Assembly (NCBI RefSeq): GCF_900290235.1
Contig: NZ_OLMK01000028.1
Coordinates: 124,001 to 188,000, forward strand
From: Streptomyces sp. MA5143a
GTDB taxonomy: Bacteria; Actinomycetota; Actinomycetes; Streptomycetales; Streptomycetaceae
Length of the DNA stretch: 64,000 bases
Direction: 5' to 3'
Shown here in pieces: positions 16,824 through 26,217 of the stretch (position 1 is its first letter; each line of letters starts with the position of its first letter). A model generated the notes under the pieces. It was not told where the DNA came from, made no database searches, and saw only the letters and a program-made list of their open reading frames with translations. The position numbers and the translations under genes are program-made.

Positions 16824-17578
16824 GCCTTCAGCGTGTCCTTCCGGTACAGCCAGGCCGCGCCGCCCGCGAACAGGGCGAAGGAGACGGCCAGGACGAGGAG
16901 GTCCGTGGTGTGCGGGGCGCGGCTCTCCTCGATGGCCCGGCCGAGGGAGGCGTACGCGTGGGTGGGCACCCACCTGGCGATGTCCTGGAGCCACTGGGGG
17001 AACGTCGTCGTGGGCATCCACAGGCCGCCGAGCATCGACAGACCGAAGTAGACGATCATCGTGACGGGGCGGACCGCGTCGCCGGAGACGAGGTAGCCGA
17101 TGGCGACGCCGAGCGCGGCGAAGACGAGGCTGCCGGCCCAGATCGCGCCGGTCAGGGCGAGCCACTGCCAGGCGTCGAGGCGGACGTCCTTCACGAGGGC
17201 CGCCACCACGAAGACGATCACGATGGAGGGCAGGCTGACCACGGCCGCGCTCGCGGTCTTCGCGAGGACGTAGCCGCGCCCCGGCAGGGTGGTCAGCCGC
17301 AGCTGGCGTACCCAGCCGCTCTCGCGTTCCTTGGCGATGCGCTCGCTGTTGCCCGTCAGGACGGCCGTCAGGGCGCCGAAGGAGGCCATGGAGACCATCA
17401 TGTACGTCGGCAGGGTCAGGCCGGTGCCGTCGATCCTCTCCGTGGTGCTCGCGCTGCCGGCGATCAGCAGGAACAGCAACGAGGGGTAGAGCACCGAGAA
17501 GAACAGGAACTTGCGGTTGCGCAGGGCCCGGGTGAGTTCCAGCTTGATGAGGCCCCACGAGGCGCGGGTGGTCAGCAC
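16820..17578 (-). CDS. ABC-2 type exporter permease
   Basis: A 252-residue membrane component of an ABC exporter with six predicted helices. LIKLELTRALRNRKFLFFSVLYPSLLFLLIAG near the N-terminus is typical of ABC-2 permeases. It pairs with the ATPase immediately upstream, whose stop codon it overlaps. Coupling to a DesK/DesR-like pair suggests export of a drug, lipid or antimicrobial peptide with self-regulation. The substrate is not deducible. Confidence 0.87.
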   Translation of the reverse strand: MLTTRASWGLIKLELTRALRNRKFLFFSVLYPSLLFLLIAGSASTTERIDGTGLTLPTYMMVSMASFGALTAVLTGNSERIAKERESGWVRQLRLTTLPGRGYVLAKTASAAVVSLPSIVIVFVVAALVKDVRLDAWQWLALTGAIWAGSLVFAALGVAIGYLVSGDAVRPVTMIVYFGLSMLGGLWMPTTTFPQWLQDIARWVPTHAYASLGRAIEESRAPHTTDLLVLAVSFALFAGGAAWLYRKDTLKA

Positions 17579-18501
17579 GTCGACTTCGCCTCCTCGGCGG
17601 CGGTGATCATCATGAACGCCTGTTCGAGGCCGAGTCCGGCCACTTCGAGGTTGCGGGGGTACAGGCCGAGGCCGTACAGGGCGTGGACGGTCGCGTCGGC
17701 GTCGGTGGACTGGATGCGGACGGTACTGCCGGACACGTCGAGGGTGGCGAGGAAGGGCAGGCCCCGCAGGCGCTCCTCGTCGATCGGGGCGTCGGGCAGG
17801 TCGAAGGAGATCCTGCGGGCGCCGGCCTTCGCCTTGATCTCGGCGGCGGTGCCGTCGGCCAGCAGCCTGCCCCGGTGCAGGACGAGGACACGGTCGGCGA
17901 CGGCGTCGGCCTCCTCGAGGTAGTGCGTGGCGAAGAGGACGGTGCGGCCCTGGTCGGCCTGTTCGCGCATGGTCGCCCAGAACGCCTGACGGGTGGTGAC
18001 GTCCATGCCGGTGGTGGGCTCGTCCAGGACGATCAGGTCGCTGTCGCCGGCGGTGGCGAGGGCGAAGCGGACGCGCTGGGCCTGGCCGCCGGAGAGCTTG
18101 TCGACCTTGCGGTCGGCGATCCGGGTGATGCCGGCGCGGGCGAGGACCTCCGACACCGGGTACGGCCGGGGGTGCAGGGAGCAGGCCAGGCGGACCAGCT
18201 CGGCGACGGTGACCTCGTCCATGAGGCCGCCGCTCTGCAGCATGGCGCCGACGCGGCCCGCGACGATGGCCTCGCGGGGGCTGGTGCCGAGGACGCGGAC
18301 GGTGCCGGTGTCGGGCTGCTTCAAGCCGAGGAGGAGGTCGAGGGTGGTGGACTTGCCCGCGCCGTTCGGGCCGAGCAGGGCGACGGTCTCCCCCGGGCGC
18401 AGCGCGAGCGTCAGTCCGTCGACCGCCCGCACGCTCCCGTAGGACTTGCCCACCCGCTCGAACCCGACCACCGGCGTGGTCGTGACCGCTGTTGTCGTCA
18501 T
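17572..18501 (-). CDS. ABC exporter ATP-binding protein (DrrA-like)
   Basis: A 309-residue ATPase with Walker A GPNGAGKST, Q-loop region MLQSGG, signature LSGGQAQRVRFALA, Walker B DLIVLDEPTTGMD and switch His in FATHYLEEAD. The C-terminal extension matches DrrA-type drug-export ATPases. It is the first gene of the operon ATPase-permease-kinase-regulator. The ATG at 18499-18501 starts MTTTAVTTTP. The promoter region just upstream carries an extended inverted repeat. Confidence 0.92.
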   Translation of the reverse strand: MTTTAVTTTPVVGFERVGKSYGSVRAVDGLTLALRPGETVALLGPNGAGKSTTLDLLLGLKQPDTGTVRVLGTSPREAIVAGRVGAMLQSGGLMDEVTVAELVRLACSLHPRPYPVSEVLARAGITRIADRKVDKLSGGQAQRVRFALATAGDSDLIVLDEPTTGMDVTTRQAFWATMREQADQGRTVLFATHYLEEADAVADRVLVLHRGRLLADGTAAEIKAKAGARRISFDLPDAPIDEERLRGLPFLATLDVSGSTVRIQSTDADATVHALYGLGLYPRNLEVAGLGLEQAFMMITAAEEAKSTC

Positions 18502-18555
18502 GGGAACCAGGGTGGCCGCGCGAGCCCCCTCTGCGGCAGTGTCGGTGGTCCTGTG

Positions 18556-18582
18556 TGCCGCATGACAGAAGTCATACCGGCA
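18556..18582. promoter_or_regulatory. Candidate operator for the ABC/two-component operon
   Basis: TGCCG-C-ATGAC-AGAA-GTCAT-AC-CGGCA is an inverted repeat with two arm pairs (5+5 bp), lying 54-81 bases upstream of the ATPase start. Its size and symmetry fit a LuxR-type response-regulator dimer site. Autoregulation is inferred. Confidence 0.5.
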
Positions 18583-18596
18583 GGGGTGACATACGA

Positions 18597-18633
18597 GCGG
18601 GGGGCACCCGGCGTGCCACCGGATGCCCCCCGC
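18597..18633 (-). terminator. Intrinsic terminator of the YoaR-like gene
   Basis: A 10-bp stem, GCGGGGGGCA (18597-18606) with TGCCCCCCGC (18624-18633). A shorter CCGG-type pairing lies inside the loop. It sits 13 bases after the stop of the gene at 18647 on the minus strand. Confidence 0.8.
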
Positions 18634-18646
18634 CTCGCGTGCTCGG

Positions 18647-20749
18647 TCAGGTCGGGTTCGTGTCGATCACGGCGACCCGGTCGGTCTTGCTCTTGAGGGC
18701 CAGCCGGAGGGCGCCGTAGACGTCCTTGGCGTTGACGGGGGTCTTCTCGCCGTTGGCCCGGGTGATCAGGACGCCGTTGAAGGTGCCGCCGTAGAGCTCC
18801 ACCAGGGCCTTCTCGTTGTAGGAGTCGACGAGCTTGCCGTCGACGGCCTTGACGGTGAGGAACTTCCAGAGGGAGTTCTCGGGGCTCAGCCGGACGGCGT
18901 GCGCGGCGTCCGTCTGCACGGTGACGATGCCGGACATCGCCGGCTGCGCGAAGTCCTTCATGAACCGGTCGACCTCGGCCTTGTCGACCGACGGCTCCTT
19001 GGCGGTGGTCGGCAGGCTCACGGCGGGGGCCGTACCGGTCTCGACCTGGGTGCGGTAGGCCTTCTCGACGGCCTCGGAGGACTGGTCCACGGCGATGCCC
19101 TTGCCGGCCTTGCCGTAGACCGGGACGGCCTTGCCGGGCTCGTACTTCACGGTGCCGTCGCTCGACGAGCCGGAGCTGCCCGCGGCGCGCTCCAGCGCGG
19201 CCCGGAGCTTCTCCACGTCGACCGGCATGACGGGCTCGACGACCCGCTTCTGCCCGAAGAGGGAGCCGATCACGGAGACCGGGTTGTAGTCGCTGACGGC
19301 GGCGACCCGGACCGTGTCCTGCATGTCGAACTGCAGTCCGGCCTGGTCCGGGCGGAGCGTGACCGTCCCGCCGTCGACCGTGAGCTTCAGCTCCTTGTTC
19401 GTGTGGTCGGCGAAGGCCTTGTCCAGCTTGTTGACGGCCTCGTCGCGGGTGCCGCCGCCGATGTCGACTCCGAGGACGGTGGTGCCCCTGGGGACGTCGG
19501 AGTGGTTCATGAGGAGACCGGCGCCGTAGACACCGCCGGCGAGGACGATCACGCCGCCGCCGAGGAGCACCAGCTTGTTGCGGCCCTTCTTCTTGGCGGG
19601 CTTCGCCGCCTTCGGGGCCTTGCCGCCGGCGGGCTTCTGCTGCTGAGCGCCGGGGTCGGGCAGCTTCGGCGGGGTGTGCCGGGTCGCGCCGTCGACGCCG
19701 CCCGGACCGAAGGGGGTGCCCTGGGTGCCCGGGGGCACGACGGGGATACCGCTGGTCAGGGTGTGCCCGGACGGGTTGTCCAGGGGGCCGGGGCCGCCGT
19801 AGCCGGGGGCGCCGGACCCGTCGGCGGGACGCTGCGGGGTGAGGACCGCGGTGTCGTCGCTGAGCCCGCCGCCGGACTGGGCGTAGTCCGCGCCGACCGG
19901 GGAGGTGAAGTCGGCCGCCGGGCCGAACGGGTCGTTCGGGGTCGCGGGCGGGCCGAGGGGGCTGTCACCGGTGACAGGGCCGCCCGTGGGGCCGGAGGGG
20001 CCGCCCGCGGTGCCGCTGCCCGAGAAGTACGGCAGGTCCTCGCGGTCGGACGTGGCGGCGGCGAGCGCGGCCGACACGTCGAAGGAGCCGGTGCCGCCGC
20101 CGTGGCCGGGAGCCACCGGTCCGGCGCCGGTGGCACCGGGGAGCCCGGCGCCGTTCGTCCCGCCGGGCCGGGGGGCGCCGCCCGCACCGGGGCGGGGGCC
20201 GCCGGGCTGGGCGGAGGGGGCGCCGGGCGGCCTGCCTGCGCCGCTGCCGCCGACGGGGCGGGGGGCCGGGCCGCCGGCCGCGGCCGCCGCACCGGCGGAG
20301 AACCCGGCGCCGTTGCTGTGGCCGCCGCTCGGGCCCTTGCCCGCGGGGGCGCTCTTGCGTGGCGCGAACCAGTCGCTCGCCGGCTTGTCGTCGGCCGCCG
20401 GGGACGGCTCCGGCGCGGGCGCCGGGGTGTTCGTCAGCACGGGCATGGCCGTGGTGCCGGTGGTCTCCGACTCGGATCCGGCATCGTCCGCCGGGCCCTC
20501 GCCGTCACCGACCGGCTTGCGCACGACGACCGGCGGGATGGGCCGGGACCCGGGGATGTTGATCCGGACCCGGGTCGTCAGCGTGGTCTCGGTCTTGGGG
20601 CCGTCCGGCCGCTCGCCTGCGGCCGACCGGGCCGCTTCGGCACCGGCCTCGGTGGCCATGGGTGTGCCGTACGGCGGTGTCCCCGACGGGTACGCGGTGC
20701 TGCCGCGCCCATTGGCCCCGGAGGACGAAGTGTCAGTTTCACGACTCAA
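18647..20749 (-). CDS. Membrane protein with YoaR/VanW-type peptidoglycan-binding domains
   Basis: 700 residues. Residues 1-390 are a disordered cytoplasmic arm rich in Gly, Pro, Ser and Thr (RPVGGSGAGRPPGAPSAQPG type). Lys-rich sequence (KAAKPAKKKGRNK) leads to one membrane helix (LVLLGGGVIVLAGGVYGAGLL). The extracellular part contains at least two PG_binding_4/YoaR-type repeats (GTTVLGVDIGGGTRDEAVNKLDKAF; RFMKDFAQPAM). A full VanW domain is not evident. A likely role is at the cell wall. The start is TTG at 20747-20749 with GGGAG upstream; the first ATG is 30 codons later. Confidence 0.75.
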   Translation of the reverse strand: MSRETDTSSSGANGRGSTAYPSGTPPYGTPMATEAGAEAARSAAGERPDGPKTETTLTTRVRINIPGSRPIPPVVVRKPVGDGEGPADDAGSESETTGTTAMPVLTNTPAPAPEPSPAADDKPASDWFAPRKSAPAGKGPSGGHSNGAGFSAGAAAAAGGPAPRPVGGSGAGRPPGAPSAQPGGPRPGAGGAPRPGGTNGAGLPGATGAGPVAPGHGGGTGSFDVSAALAAATSDREDLPYFSGSGTAGGPSGPTGGPVTGDSPLGPPATPNDPFGPAADFTSPVGADYAQSGGGLSDDTAVLTPQRPADGSGAPGYGGPGPLDNPSGHTLTSGIPVVPPGTQGTPFGPGGVDGATRHTPPKLPDPGAQQQKPAGGKAPKAAKPAKKKGRNKLVLLGGGVIVLAGGVYGAGLLMNHSDVPRGTTVLGVDIGGGTRDEAVNKLDKAFADHTNKELKLTVDGGTVTLRPDQAGLQFDMQDTVRVAAVSDYNPVSVIGSLFGQKRVVEPVMPVDVEKLRAALERAAGSSGSSSDGTVKYEPGKAVPVYGKAGKGIAVDQSSEAVEKAYRTQVETGTAPAVSLPTTAKEPSVDKAEVDRFMKDFAQPAMSGIVTVQTDAAHAVRLSPENSLWKFLTVKAVDGKLVDSYNEKALVELYGGTFNGVLITRANGEKTPVNAKDVYGALRLALKSKTDRVAVIDTNPT

Positions 20750-20846
20750 GGCAGGTTCTCCCGGTTTGCTCCGCCGCCCGTCACGACCTCAACTCAGCGG
20801 GCAGCTCGGCGGCGCGCACCACCATACTGGCCACTTCCGGCGCGTA

Positions 20847-20864
20847 TCCCACGACCGCGTGGGA
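20847..20864 (-). terminator. Small hairpin after the DUF6113-like gene
   Basis: TCCCACG-ACCG-CGTGGGA, a 7-bp perfect stem located 45 bases past the stop of the minus-strand gene at 20910 and before the YoaR-like gene. It is a weak terminator or processing site. Confidence 0.45.
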
Positions 20865-20909
20865 AACCCACACCGGACCCGCACCCCCCGACTGCGGCGA
20901 AGTGGTACG

Positions 20910-21341
20910 TCACTTCCCAAGTCGGGCGTCGGACCCGGCCGGTTGCCGCCCCCACCCAAGGGTGGCGCACATCACAGCCACAGCCATGCCACCGAGCAGG
21001 AAGAGATATGAGCCGACTCCCGCGGCGAAGAGGAAGTCGCCCTCCGGCCGGGTGGAGGTCAGCAGCACCACGGAGATCATCCAGCCGGCGGCCGGCGCAA
21101 CGGCCCCCGCCCTGCCGCCCGTCGCCCGGGCGCCGCCCAGGAAGAGCCCGGCCGCGGCGATCAGCGCCAGCAGCAATCCGAGCGGGAACCAGGCCGCTTG
21201 GGCGAGCCCGCCGGCCACCCCGAGCACGGCTCCCAGCAGGAGAAGGCCCAGGTAGGCGGCGATCCGCGGGAGCGAGGGCAGGGTCAACGGCTGGGCGAGC
21301 ATGCTGCCTTGTCCGCCCGTGGGCGGCTGGGTCGGCTTCAT
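20910..21341 (-). CDS. Small integral membrane protein (DUF6113-like)
   Basis: A 143-residue protein with a short Gln/Pro/Gly N-terminus and four predicted membrane helices (AAYLGLLLLGAVLGVAGGLAQ; LGLLLALIAAAGLFLGGA; AAGWMISVVLLT; GSYLFLLGGMAVAVMCATL). It has no catalytic motif. It lies 64 bp downstream of mshB on the same strand and may be co-transcribed. This proximity is common in Streptomyces as far as I recall, but no function is known. Confidence 0.72.
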   Translation of the reverse strand: MKPTQPPTGGQGSMLAQPLTLPSLPRIAAYLGLLLLGAVLGVAGGLAQAAWFPLGLLLALIAAAGLFLGGARATGGRAGAVAPAAGWMISVVLLTSTRPEGDFLFAAGVGSYLFLLGGMAVAVMCATLGWGRQPAGSDARLGK

Positions 21342-21405
21342 CGCGCGACCGCCTCTCGGCCGTCGCGCGGACGTGCCACTCGTTCGTCATACACAGTCGT
21401 ACGCA

Positions 21406-22338
21406 TCACAGGCCCGTTCCGTTCTGGACTTCCTCGAAAGACCTGCCGGGAATTCCCTCGAACAAGTCGCTCTCCCGGCCGCCGCCTTCGCGTCCGCCGC
21501 GCACCAACTCGTAGTACTCGGTGGTGAGGAGGGGTTGGGCGAGCTCGTTGGAGAGGACGAAGTAGGGTTCGGCGACCTCGATCTGGGTGGCGTGGGCGCG
21601 CATCGCGGCGGCCTTCGCTGCCGCGAAGCCCGTGCCGTCGATCTCGGTGGTGACGATGTGGTCGTCCACCACGCCGGGCACGTCGGTGACGTCGGCGGCC
21701 CGCTCGAAGGGCAGCCGGCCGGGTTCGGCGAGGTCGCGGTGGAGCCGGGCGAAGCCCTCGACGATCACCCCGCGCGGCACCCGGTTCCAGTAGACCTTGC
21801 CGATCTCCCAGGGGGCGCCCAGGTCGGGGCGGAAGCCGGGGTCGGCGGCGAGGTCGGCGGCGCGCATGGCGACGCGGTGGGCCTGGATGTGGTCGGGGTG
21901 GCCGTAGCCGCCGTTCGGGTCGTAGGTCACGAGGACCTGGGGGCGTACCTCGCGGACGACCGCCACGAGGTGGGCGGCGGCCTCGTCGACGTCGGCGGAC
22001 CAGAAGGCTCCGGGCCGCTCGTTCTGCTCGACGCCCATCATCCCGGAGTCGCGGTAGCGGCCGGGGCCGCCGAGGAAGCGGTGGTCGGTGACGCCGAGCT
22101 CCTTCATGGCCTCGGCCAGCTCGCCCACCCGGTAGGGACCCAGGGCGTCGTCGCGGTCGGGCGCGAGATGCGCGAGGTGGGGCGGGATGACCTCGCCCTC
22201 CTCGCCGAGGGTGCAGGTCACCAGCGTCACCCGCGCTCCCTCGGCCGCGTACTTGGCCATGGTCGCGCCGTTGTTGATCGACTCGTCGTCCGGGTGCGCG
22301 TGCACCAGGAGCAGTCGGCGGGCGGGCAGATCGGTCAT
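21406..22338 (-). CDS. mshB: GlcNAc-Ins deacetylase (mycothiol biosynthesis)
   Basis: Zinc-dependent deacetylase of the LmbE/PIG-L fold. It removes acetate from GlcNAc-inositol to give GlcN-Ins, the second step toward mycothiol. The zinc site is visible as HAHPDDE (H13, D16) and the distal His in YGHPDHI. The 310-residue length and the [13 protein letters not shown] stretch fit MshB rather than Mca, the related amidase. The ATG (22336-22338) begins [20 protein letters not shown]. The gene marks the genome as an actinomycete and sits between the membrane protein genes at 20910 and 22434. Confidence 0.93.
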   Translation of the reverse strand: MTDLPARRLLLVHAHPDDESINNGATMAKYAAEGARVTLVTCTLGEEGEVIPPHLAHLAPDRDDALGPYRVGELAEAMKELGVTDHRFLGGPGRYRDSGMMGVEQNERPGAFWSADVDEAAAHLVAVVREVRPQVLVTYDPNGGYGHPDHIQAHRVAMRAADLAADPGFRPDLGAPWEIGKVYWNRVPRGVIVEGFARLHRDLAEPGRLPFERAADVTDVPGVVDDHIVTTEIDGTGFAAAKAAAMRAHATQIEVAEPYFVLSNELAQPLLTTEYYELVRGGREGGGRESDLFEGIPGRSFEEVQNGTGL

Positions 22339-22433
22339 GGGCCCACCCTACGAGGCGCCCGATCCGTGCCCGCGCCGGGCGCGGGCACGCACGGGAACGG
22401 GCGCGAGGGCGGGCCCGGTGGCGGTCGGAGGTC

Positions 22434-22628
22434 TCAGAACTTGATGCTGCCGATCATGCCCGCGATGTTGGTGGTCAGCTCGCTGATCGTCGGCGCGATG
22501 GTCGACGAGGAGAGGTAGAACCCGAGCAGGATGCAGATGATCGCGTGTGGTGCCTTCAACCCTGACTTCTTGATCAGGATGAAGACGATGATCGCCAGCA
22601 GCACCACCGCCGAAATCGAGAGTGCCAC
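22434..22628 (-). CDS. 64-residue hydrophobic membrane peptide
   Basis: A very short protein with two predicted helices (VVLLAIIVFILIKKSG; AIICILLGFYLSSSTIAP) and a small polar tail. The central KKSGLKAPHAIICILLGFYL motif recurs, from memory, in small membrane proteins of Streptomyces chromosomes and conjugative elements. The GTG start at 22626-22628 has a strong ribosome site, GGAGGTGAGCC. It is divergent from the S9 peptidase gene. Function is unknown. Confidence 0.75.
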   Translation of the reverse strand: MALSISAVVLLAIIVFILIKKSGLKAPHAIICILLGFYLSSSTIAPTISELTTNIAGMIGSIKF

Positions 22629-22853
22629 GGCGGCTCACCTCCAAAAAGTTCCCTGGGACCTGGGGAGTGAAGCAGTTGTCGAACGGCGACGGTGAGGATG
22701 TCGTCGAACGATGACGCGGGTGACGCAGTTGTGAATCCGTACATCGGCCAGCAGGTTCATACCCACTCGGCGGTAGTGATCATAACTATCCAAACGCGCG
22801 CATCGATCGGCGCACGGCCGCACAAGGGGGCGCATGGCCAATATGGTCGGCAC

Positions 22854-24968
22854 ATGACGACCGAGCCCGAGTCCTTCCCCCGTCGGCACGCCCGGACACA
22901 GCGTTTCAGCCTCGGCGCGCCGCGCGCGTTCTCCGTCGCTCCCGACGGTTCCCGTGTCGTGTTCCTGCGTTCCTCGTCCGGTACCGACCGGGCCAACAAG
23001 CTGTGGGTACTGGATCTCCCGGAGGGTGCCGAGAGGGTGGCGGCGGACCCGGGGGCGCTGCTGCGCGGTTCGTCCGAGGAGTTGTCCGCCGAGGAGCGGG
23101 CGCGCCGTGAGCGCAGCCGCGAGGGCGGTGCCGGAATCGTCGGCTATGCCACCGACGCGGCCGTGGAGTTGGCCTCTTTCGCCTTGTCAGGGCGGCTTTT
23201 CGTGGCGGAGTTGCGGGCCGGTACGGCACGTGGACTCGACGTCCCCGGACCGGTGATCGACCCGCGCCCCTCCCCCGACGGCCGGTACGTCGCGTACGTC
23301 ACCCGGGGCACGCTGCGGGTGGTGGAGGCGGAGGGCGGCGGCGACCGGGCGCTCACCGAGGAGGGGACGGAGAACGTCACCCACGGTCTGGCGGAGTTCA
23401 TCGCGGCCGAGGAGATGGGTCGTTCACGTGGTTTCTGGTGGTCGCCGGAGTCGGACCGGCTGCTCGTGGCGCGCGTGGACGACACGCCGGTGCGCCGCTG
23501 GTGGATCTCGGACCCCGCGCAGCCGGAAAGGGACCCGCGGCGGGTGCCGTATCCGGCGGCCGGCACCGCCAACGCGGAGGTGCGGCTCTTCGTGACCGAC
23601 CTCGCCGGGACGCGCACGGAGGTCGCGTGGGACCGGGCCCGCTATCCGTATCTGGCGCATGTGCACTGGTCAGGGGCGGGGGCGCCGCTGCTTCTGGTGC
23701 AGGCGCGGGACCAGCGCAGCCAGCTGTTCCTGGCGGTGGACCCGGACACCGGGGCGACCCGTATGGTGCACGCCGACGAAGATCCACATTGGCTTGATCT
23801 TTTCCCCGGGGTGCCTTCGTGGAGTCCGTCGGGGCAGCTCGTGCGTGTCGCGGACGAGGGCGGCGCGCGGGTGCTGGCGGTGGGCGAACGCCCGCTGACG
23901 GGCCCGCAGTTGCACGTCCGGGCGGTGCTGGACGTGTCCGACGACGATGTGCTGGTCTCGGCGTCGGCGGGTGAGAGGGCCGCCGAGCCGGAGATCGGCC
24001 AGGTGCACGTCTACCGGGTGAACGAGCTGGGGGTGGAGCGGGTCTCCGAGGAGCCCGGGGTGCACTCGGCGGTGCGTTCCGGCGGTGTGACGGTCCTGGT
24101 GTCCGCCGTGCCGGACCGGGCGGGGTCCCAGGTGCGGGTGCTGCGGGAGGGCAAGCAGGTGGCCACCGTGGCGACTTGCGCGGAAAACCCCGGTATGTCC
24201 CCGCGCGTGCGGTTCACACAGGGGGGCGCACGCCGCGTACCGTGCGCCCTGCTTATGCCGAGGGACTACGACGGCGTCACACCCCTGCCGGTCCTCATGG
24301 ACCCCTACGGCGGTCCGCACGGCCCCCGGGTGCTGGCGGCACACAACGCGCACCTCACCTCGCAGTGGTTCGCCGACCAGGGTTTCGCGGTGGTGGTCGC
24401 CGACGGGCGGGGCACGCCGGGCCGCTCCCCCGCGTGGGAGAAGGCGATCGACGGCGACCTCACGCTCTCCCTGGACGACCAGGTGGACGCGCTGCACGAC
24501 CTCGCGCGGTCGCACCCCCTCGATCTGTCGCGGGTGGCGATCCGCGGCTGGTCGTTCGGCGGCTGGCTGGCCGCCCTGGCCGTACTGCGCCGCCCGGACG
24601 TCTTCCACGCCGGGATCGCGGGCGCCCCGGTCACCGACTGGCGGCTGTACGACACCCACTACACGGAGCGGTATCTCGGCGACCCGGCCGCGAACCCGGC
24701 GGCGTACGCGGGGAGTTCGCTGGTGACGGACGGCGGGCTCTCCTCGCCCGCGGCGCCGCACCGGCCGCTGATGATCGTGCACGGCACGGCCGACGACAAC
24801 GTGGTCTTCGCCCACGCCCTGCGGCTGTCCTCCGCGCTCCTCGAGGCCGGCCGCCCGCACGAGGTGCTGCCGCTCTCCGGCGTCACGCACATGACCCCGC
24901 AGGAACAGGTGGCGGAGAACCTGCTCCTGCTCCAGGTGGACTTCCTGAAGCGGTCGCTGGGTCTGTGA
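22854..24968 (+). CDS. S9-family prolyl oligopeptidase / dipeptidyl peptidase IV-like
   Basis: A 704-residue cytoplasmic serine peptidase. The N-terminal 430 residues are a DPPIV-type beta-propeller (FWWSPESDRLLVARVD; DPHWLDLFPGVPSWSPSG). The C-terminal alpha/beta-hydrolase has Ser567 in RGWSFGGWLA, Asp647 in HGTADDNVVF and His679 in GVTHMTPQ, a complete triad. ADGRGTPGR is also typical of S9B. It likely cleaves short peptides, perhaps those imported by the oligopeptide transporters encoded next door. No signal peptide is present. The ATG lacks a clear ribosome site. The region upstream is AT-rich. Confidence 0.9.
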   Translation: MTTEPESFPRRHARTQRFSLGAPRAFSVAPDGSRVVFLRSSSGTDRANKLWVLDLPEGAERVAADPGALLRGSSEELSAEERARRERSREGGAGIVGYATDAAVELASFALSGRLFVAELRAGTARGLDVPGPVIDPRPSPDGRYVAYVTRGTLRVVEAEGGGDRALTEEGTENVTHGLAEFIAAEEMGRSRGFWWSPESDRLLVARVDDTPVRRWWISDPAQPERDPRRVPYPAAGTANAEVRLFVTDLAGTRTEVAWDRARYPYLAHVHWSGAGAPLLLVQARDQRSQLFLAVDPDTGATRMVHADEDPHWLDLFPGVPSWSPSGQLVRVADEGGARVLAVGERPLTGPQLHVRAVLDVSDDDVLVSASAGERAAEPEIGQVHVYRVNELGVERVSEEPGVHSAVRSGGVTVLVSAVPDRAGSQVRVLREGKQVATVATCAENPGMSPRVRFTQGGARRVPCALLMPRDYDGVTPLPVLMDPYGGPHGPRVLAAHNAHLTSQWFADQGFAVVVADGRGTPGRSPAWEKAIDGDLTLSLDDQVDALHDLARSHPLDLSRVAIRGWSFGGWLAALAVLRRPDVFHAGIAGAPVTDWRLYDTHYTERYLGDPAANPAAYAGSSLVTDGGLSSPAAPHRPLMIVHGTADDNVVFAHALRLSSALLEAGRPHEVLPLSGVTHMTPQEQVAENLLLLQVDFLKRSLGL

Positions 24969-24990
24969 GCCCCGGGAGCGGGCACGGCAA

Positions 24991-25022
24991 CGGGCCGGGG
25001 CGACATGGCGCGCCCCGGCCCG
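24991..25022. terminator. Bidirectional terminator after the S9 peptidase
   Basis: A perfect 12-bp stem, CGGGCCGGGGCG (24991-25002) with CGCCCCGGCCCG (25011-25022), followed by TTT on the plus strand. It separates the convergent peptidase and transporter operons. Confidence 0.88.
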
Positions 25023-25131
25023 TTTACGGCACCCGCACGGCCGTACGCTGTTCAGCTTCGCGCGTCCGTATATCGGAACGACGTCAGCCAAGTTGCCTGC
25101 GTGTTAACGCGGTTGGTGTGCTTTTGTACGG

Positions 25132-26217
25132 CTATACGGCTCCCTCGGCATGATCGTCCAGCGGCTCCTCCGGCGGGACGACCTGCTTCTCCTCCGCGAA
25201 GTGGCAGGCGGAGTCATGGGCGGCCGGGCCGAACCCGTGCCGGAACTCCGCCGGTACCGCGAGCGGCGGCACCTCCCGCTCGCACTTCTCGCGGGCCTTC
25301 CAGCAGCGGGTGCGGAAACGGCACCCGGACGGGATGTTCGTCGGGGAGGGCACATCGCCGAAGAGGATGATCCGTTCGCGGTGCTCCCGGGCCTCGGGGT
25401 CGGGGACGGGCACGGCGGACAGCAGGGCCTGGGTGTAGGGGTGGGTGGGGTGGTCGTAGATCTCGGCGTCGCGGCCGATCTCGACGATCCGGCCGAGATA
25501 CATCACGCCCACCCGGTCGGAGATGTGCCGCACGATCGACAGGTCGTGCGCGATGAAGACGTAACTGAGCCCGAACTCCCCCTGGAGCCGCTCCAGCAGG
25601 TTGATCACCTGGGCCTGGACGGACACGTCGAGCGCGGAGACCGGTTCGTCGGCCACGATGATCTCCGGGCGGAGCGCCAGCCCGCGGGCGATGCCGATGC
25701 GCTGGCGCTGACCGCCGGAGAACTGGTGTGGATAGCGGTTGACGTACTCGGGGTTGAGGCCGACCACGTCGAGGAGTTCCCGCACCTTGCGTCGCCGGTC
25801 GCCCTTGGGGGCGACCTCGGGGTGGATGTCGTACGGCTCGCCGATGATGTCGCCGACGGTCATCCGGGGGTTGAGGGAGGTGTACGGGTCCTGGAAGACC
25901 ATCTGGATGTTGCGGCGCACCGCCTTCAGGGCCCGGCCGGAGAGCCTGGTGATGTCCTCGCCCTTGTACTTGATCGACCCGGCGGTGGGCCGCTCCAGGT
26001 TGACCAGCATCTTGGCCACGGTCGACTTGCCGCAGCCGGACTCGCCGACGATGCCGAGGGTTTCCCCCGCGCCGAGCGTGAAGTCCACCCCGTCCACGGC
26101 CTTGACCGCGCCGACCTGCTTCTTGAACAGCACGCCCTGGGTCAACGGGAAGTGCTTGACCAGCCCACTGACCTCCAGGATCGGCTCAACCGTTGACGTA
26201 GCCGTCGACTCGGTCAT
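25132..26217 (-). CDS. Oligopeptide/dipeptide ABC transporter ATPase (DppF/OppF)
   Basis: 361 residues; the second ATPase of a five-gene peptide importer. Walker [10 protein letters not shown], signature [17 protein letters not shown], Walker [13 protein letters not shown] and the H-loop FIAHDLSIVRH are intact. The C-terminal Cys-containing OppDF extension ([16 protein letters not shown]) can hold an Fe-S-like site. LVKHFPLTQGVLFKKQVGAVKAVDGV is typical of OppF-type N-termini. The gene overlaps the preceding ATPase by 32 bases. Related to the bldKE product 10 kb away. Confidence 0.9.
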   Translation of the reverse strand: MTESTATSTVEPILEVSGLVKHFPLTQGVLFKKQVGAVKAVDGVDFTLGAGETLGIVGESGCGKSTVAKMLVNLERPTAGSIKYKGEDITRLSGRALKAVRRNIQMVFQDPYTSLNPRMTVGDIIGEPYDIHPEVAPKGDRRRKVRELLDVVGLNPEYVNRYPHQFSGGQRQRIGIARGLALRPEIIVADEPVSALDVSVQAQVINLLERLQGEFGLSYVFIAHDLSIVRHISDRVGVMYLGRIVEIGRDAEIYDHPTHPYTQALLSAVPVPDPEAREHRERIILFGDVPSPTNIPSGCRFRTRCWKAREKCEREVPPLAVPAEFRHGFGPAAHDSACHFAEEKQVVPPEEPLDDHAEGAV

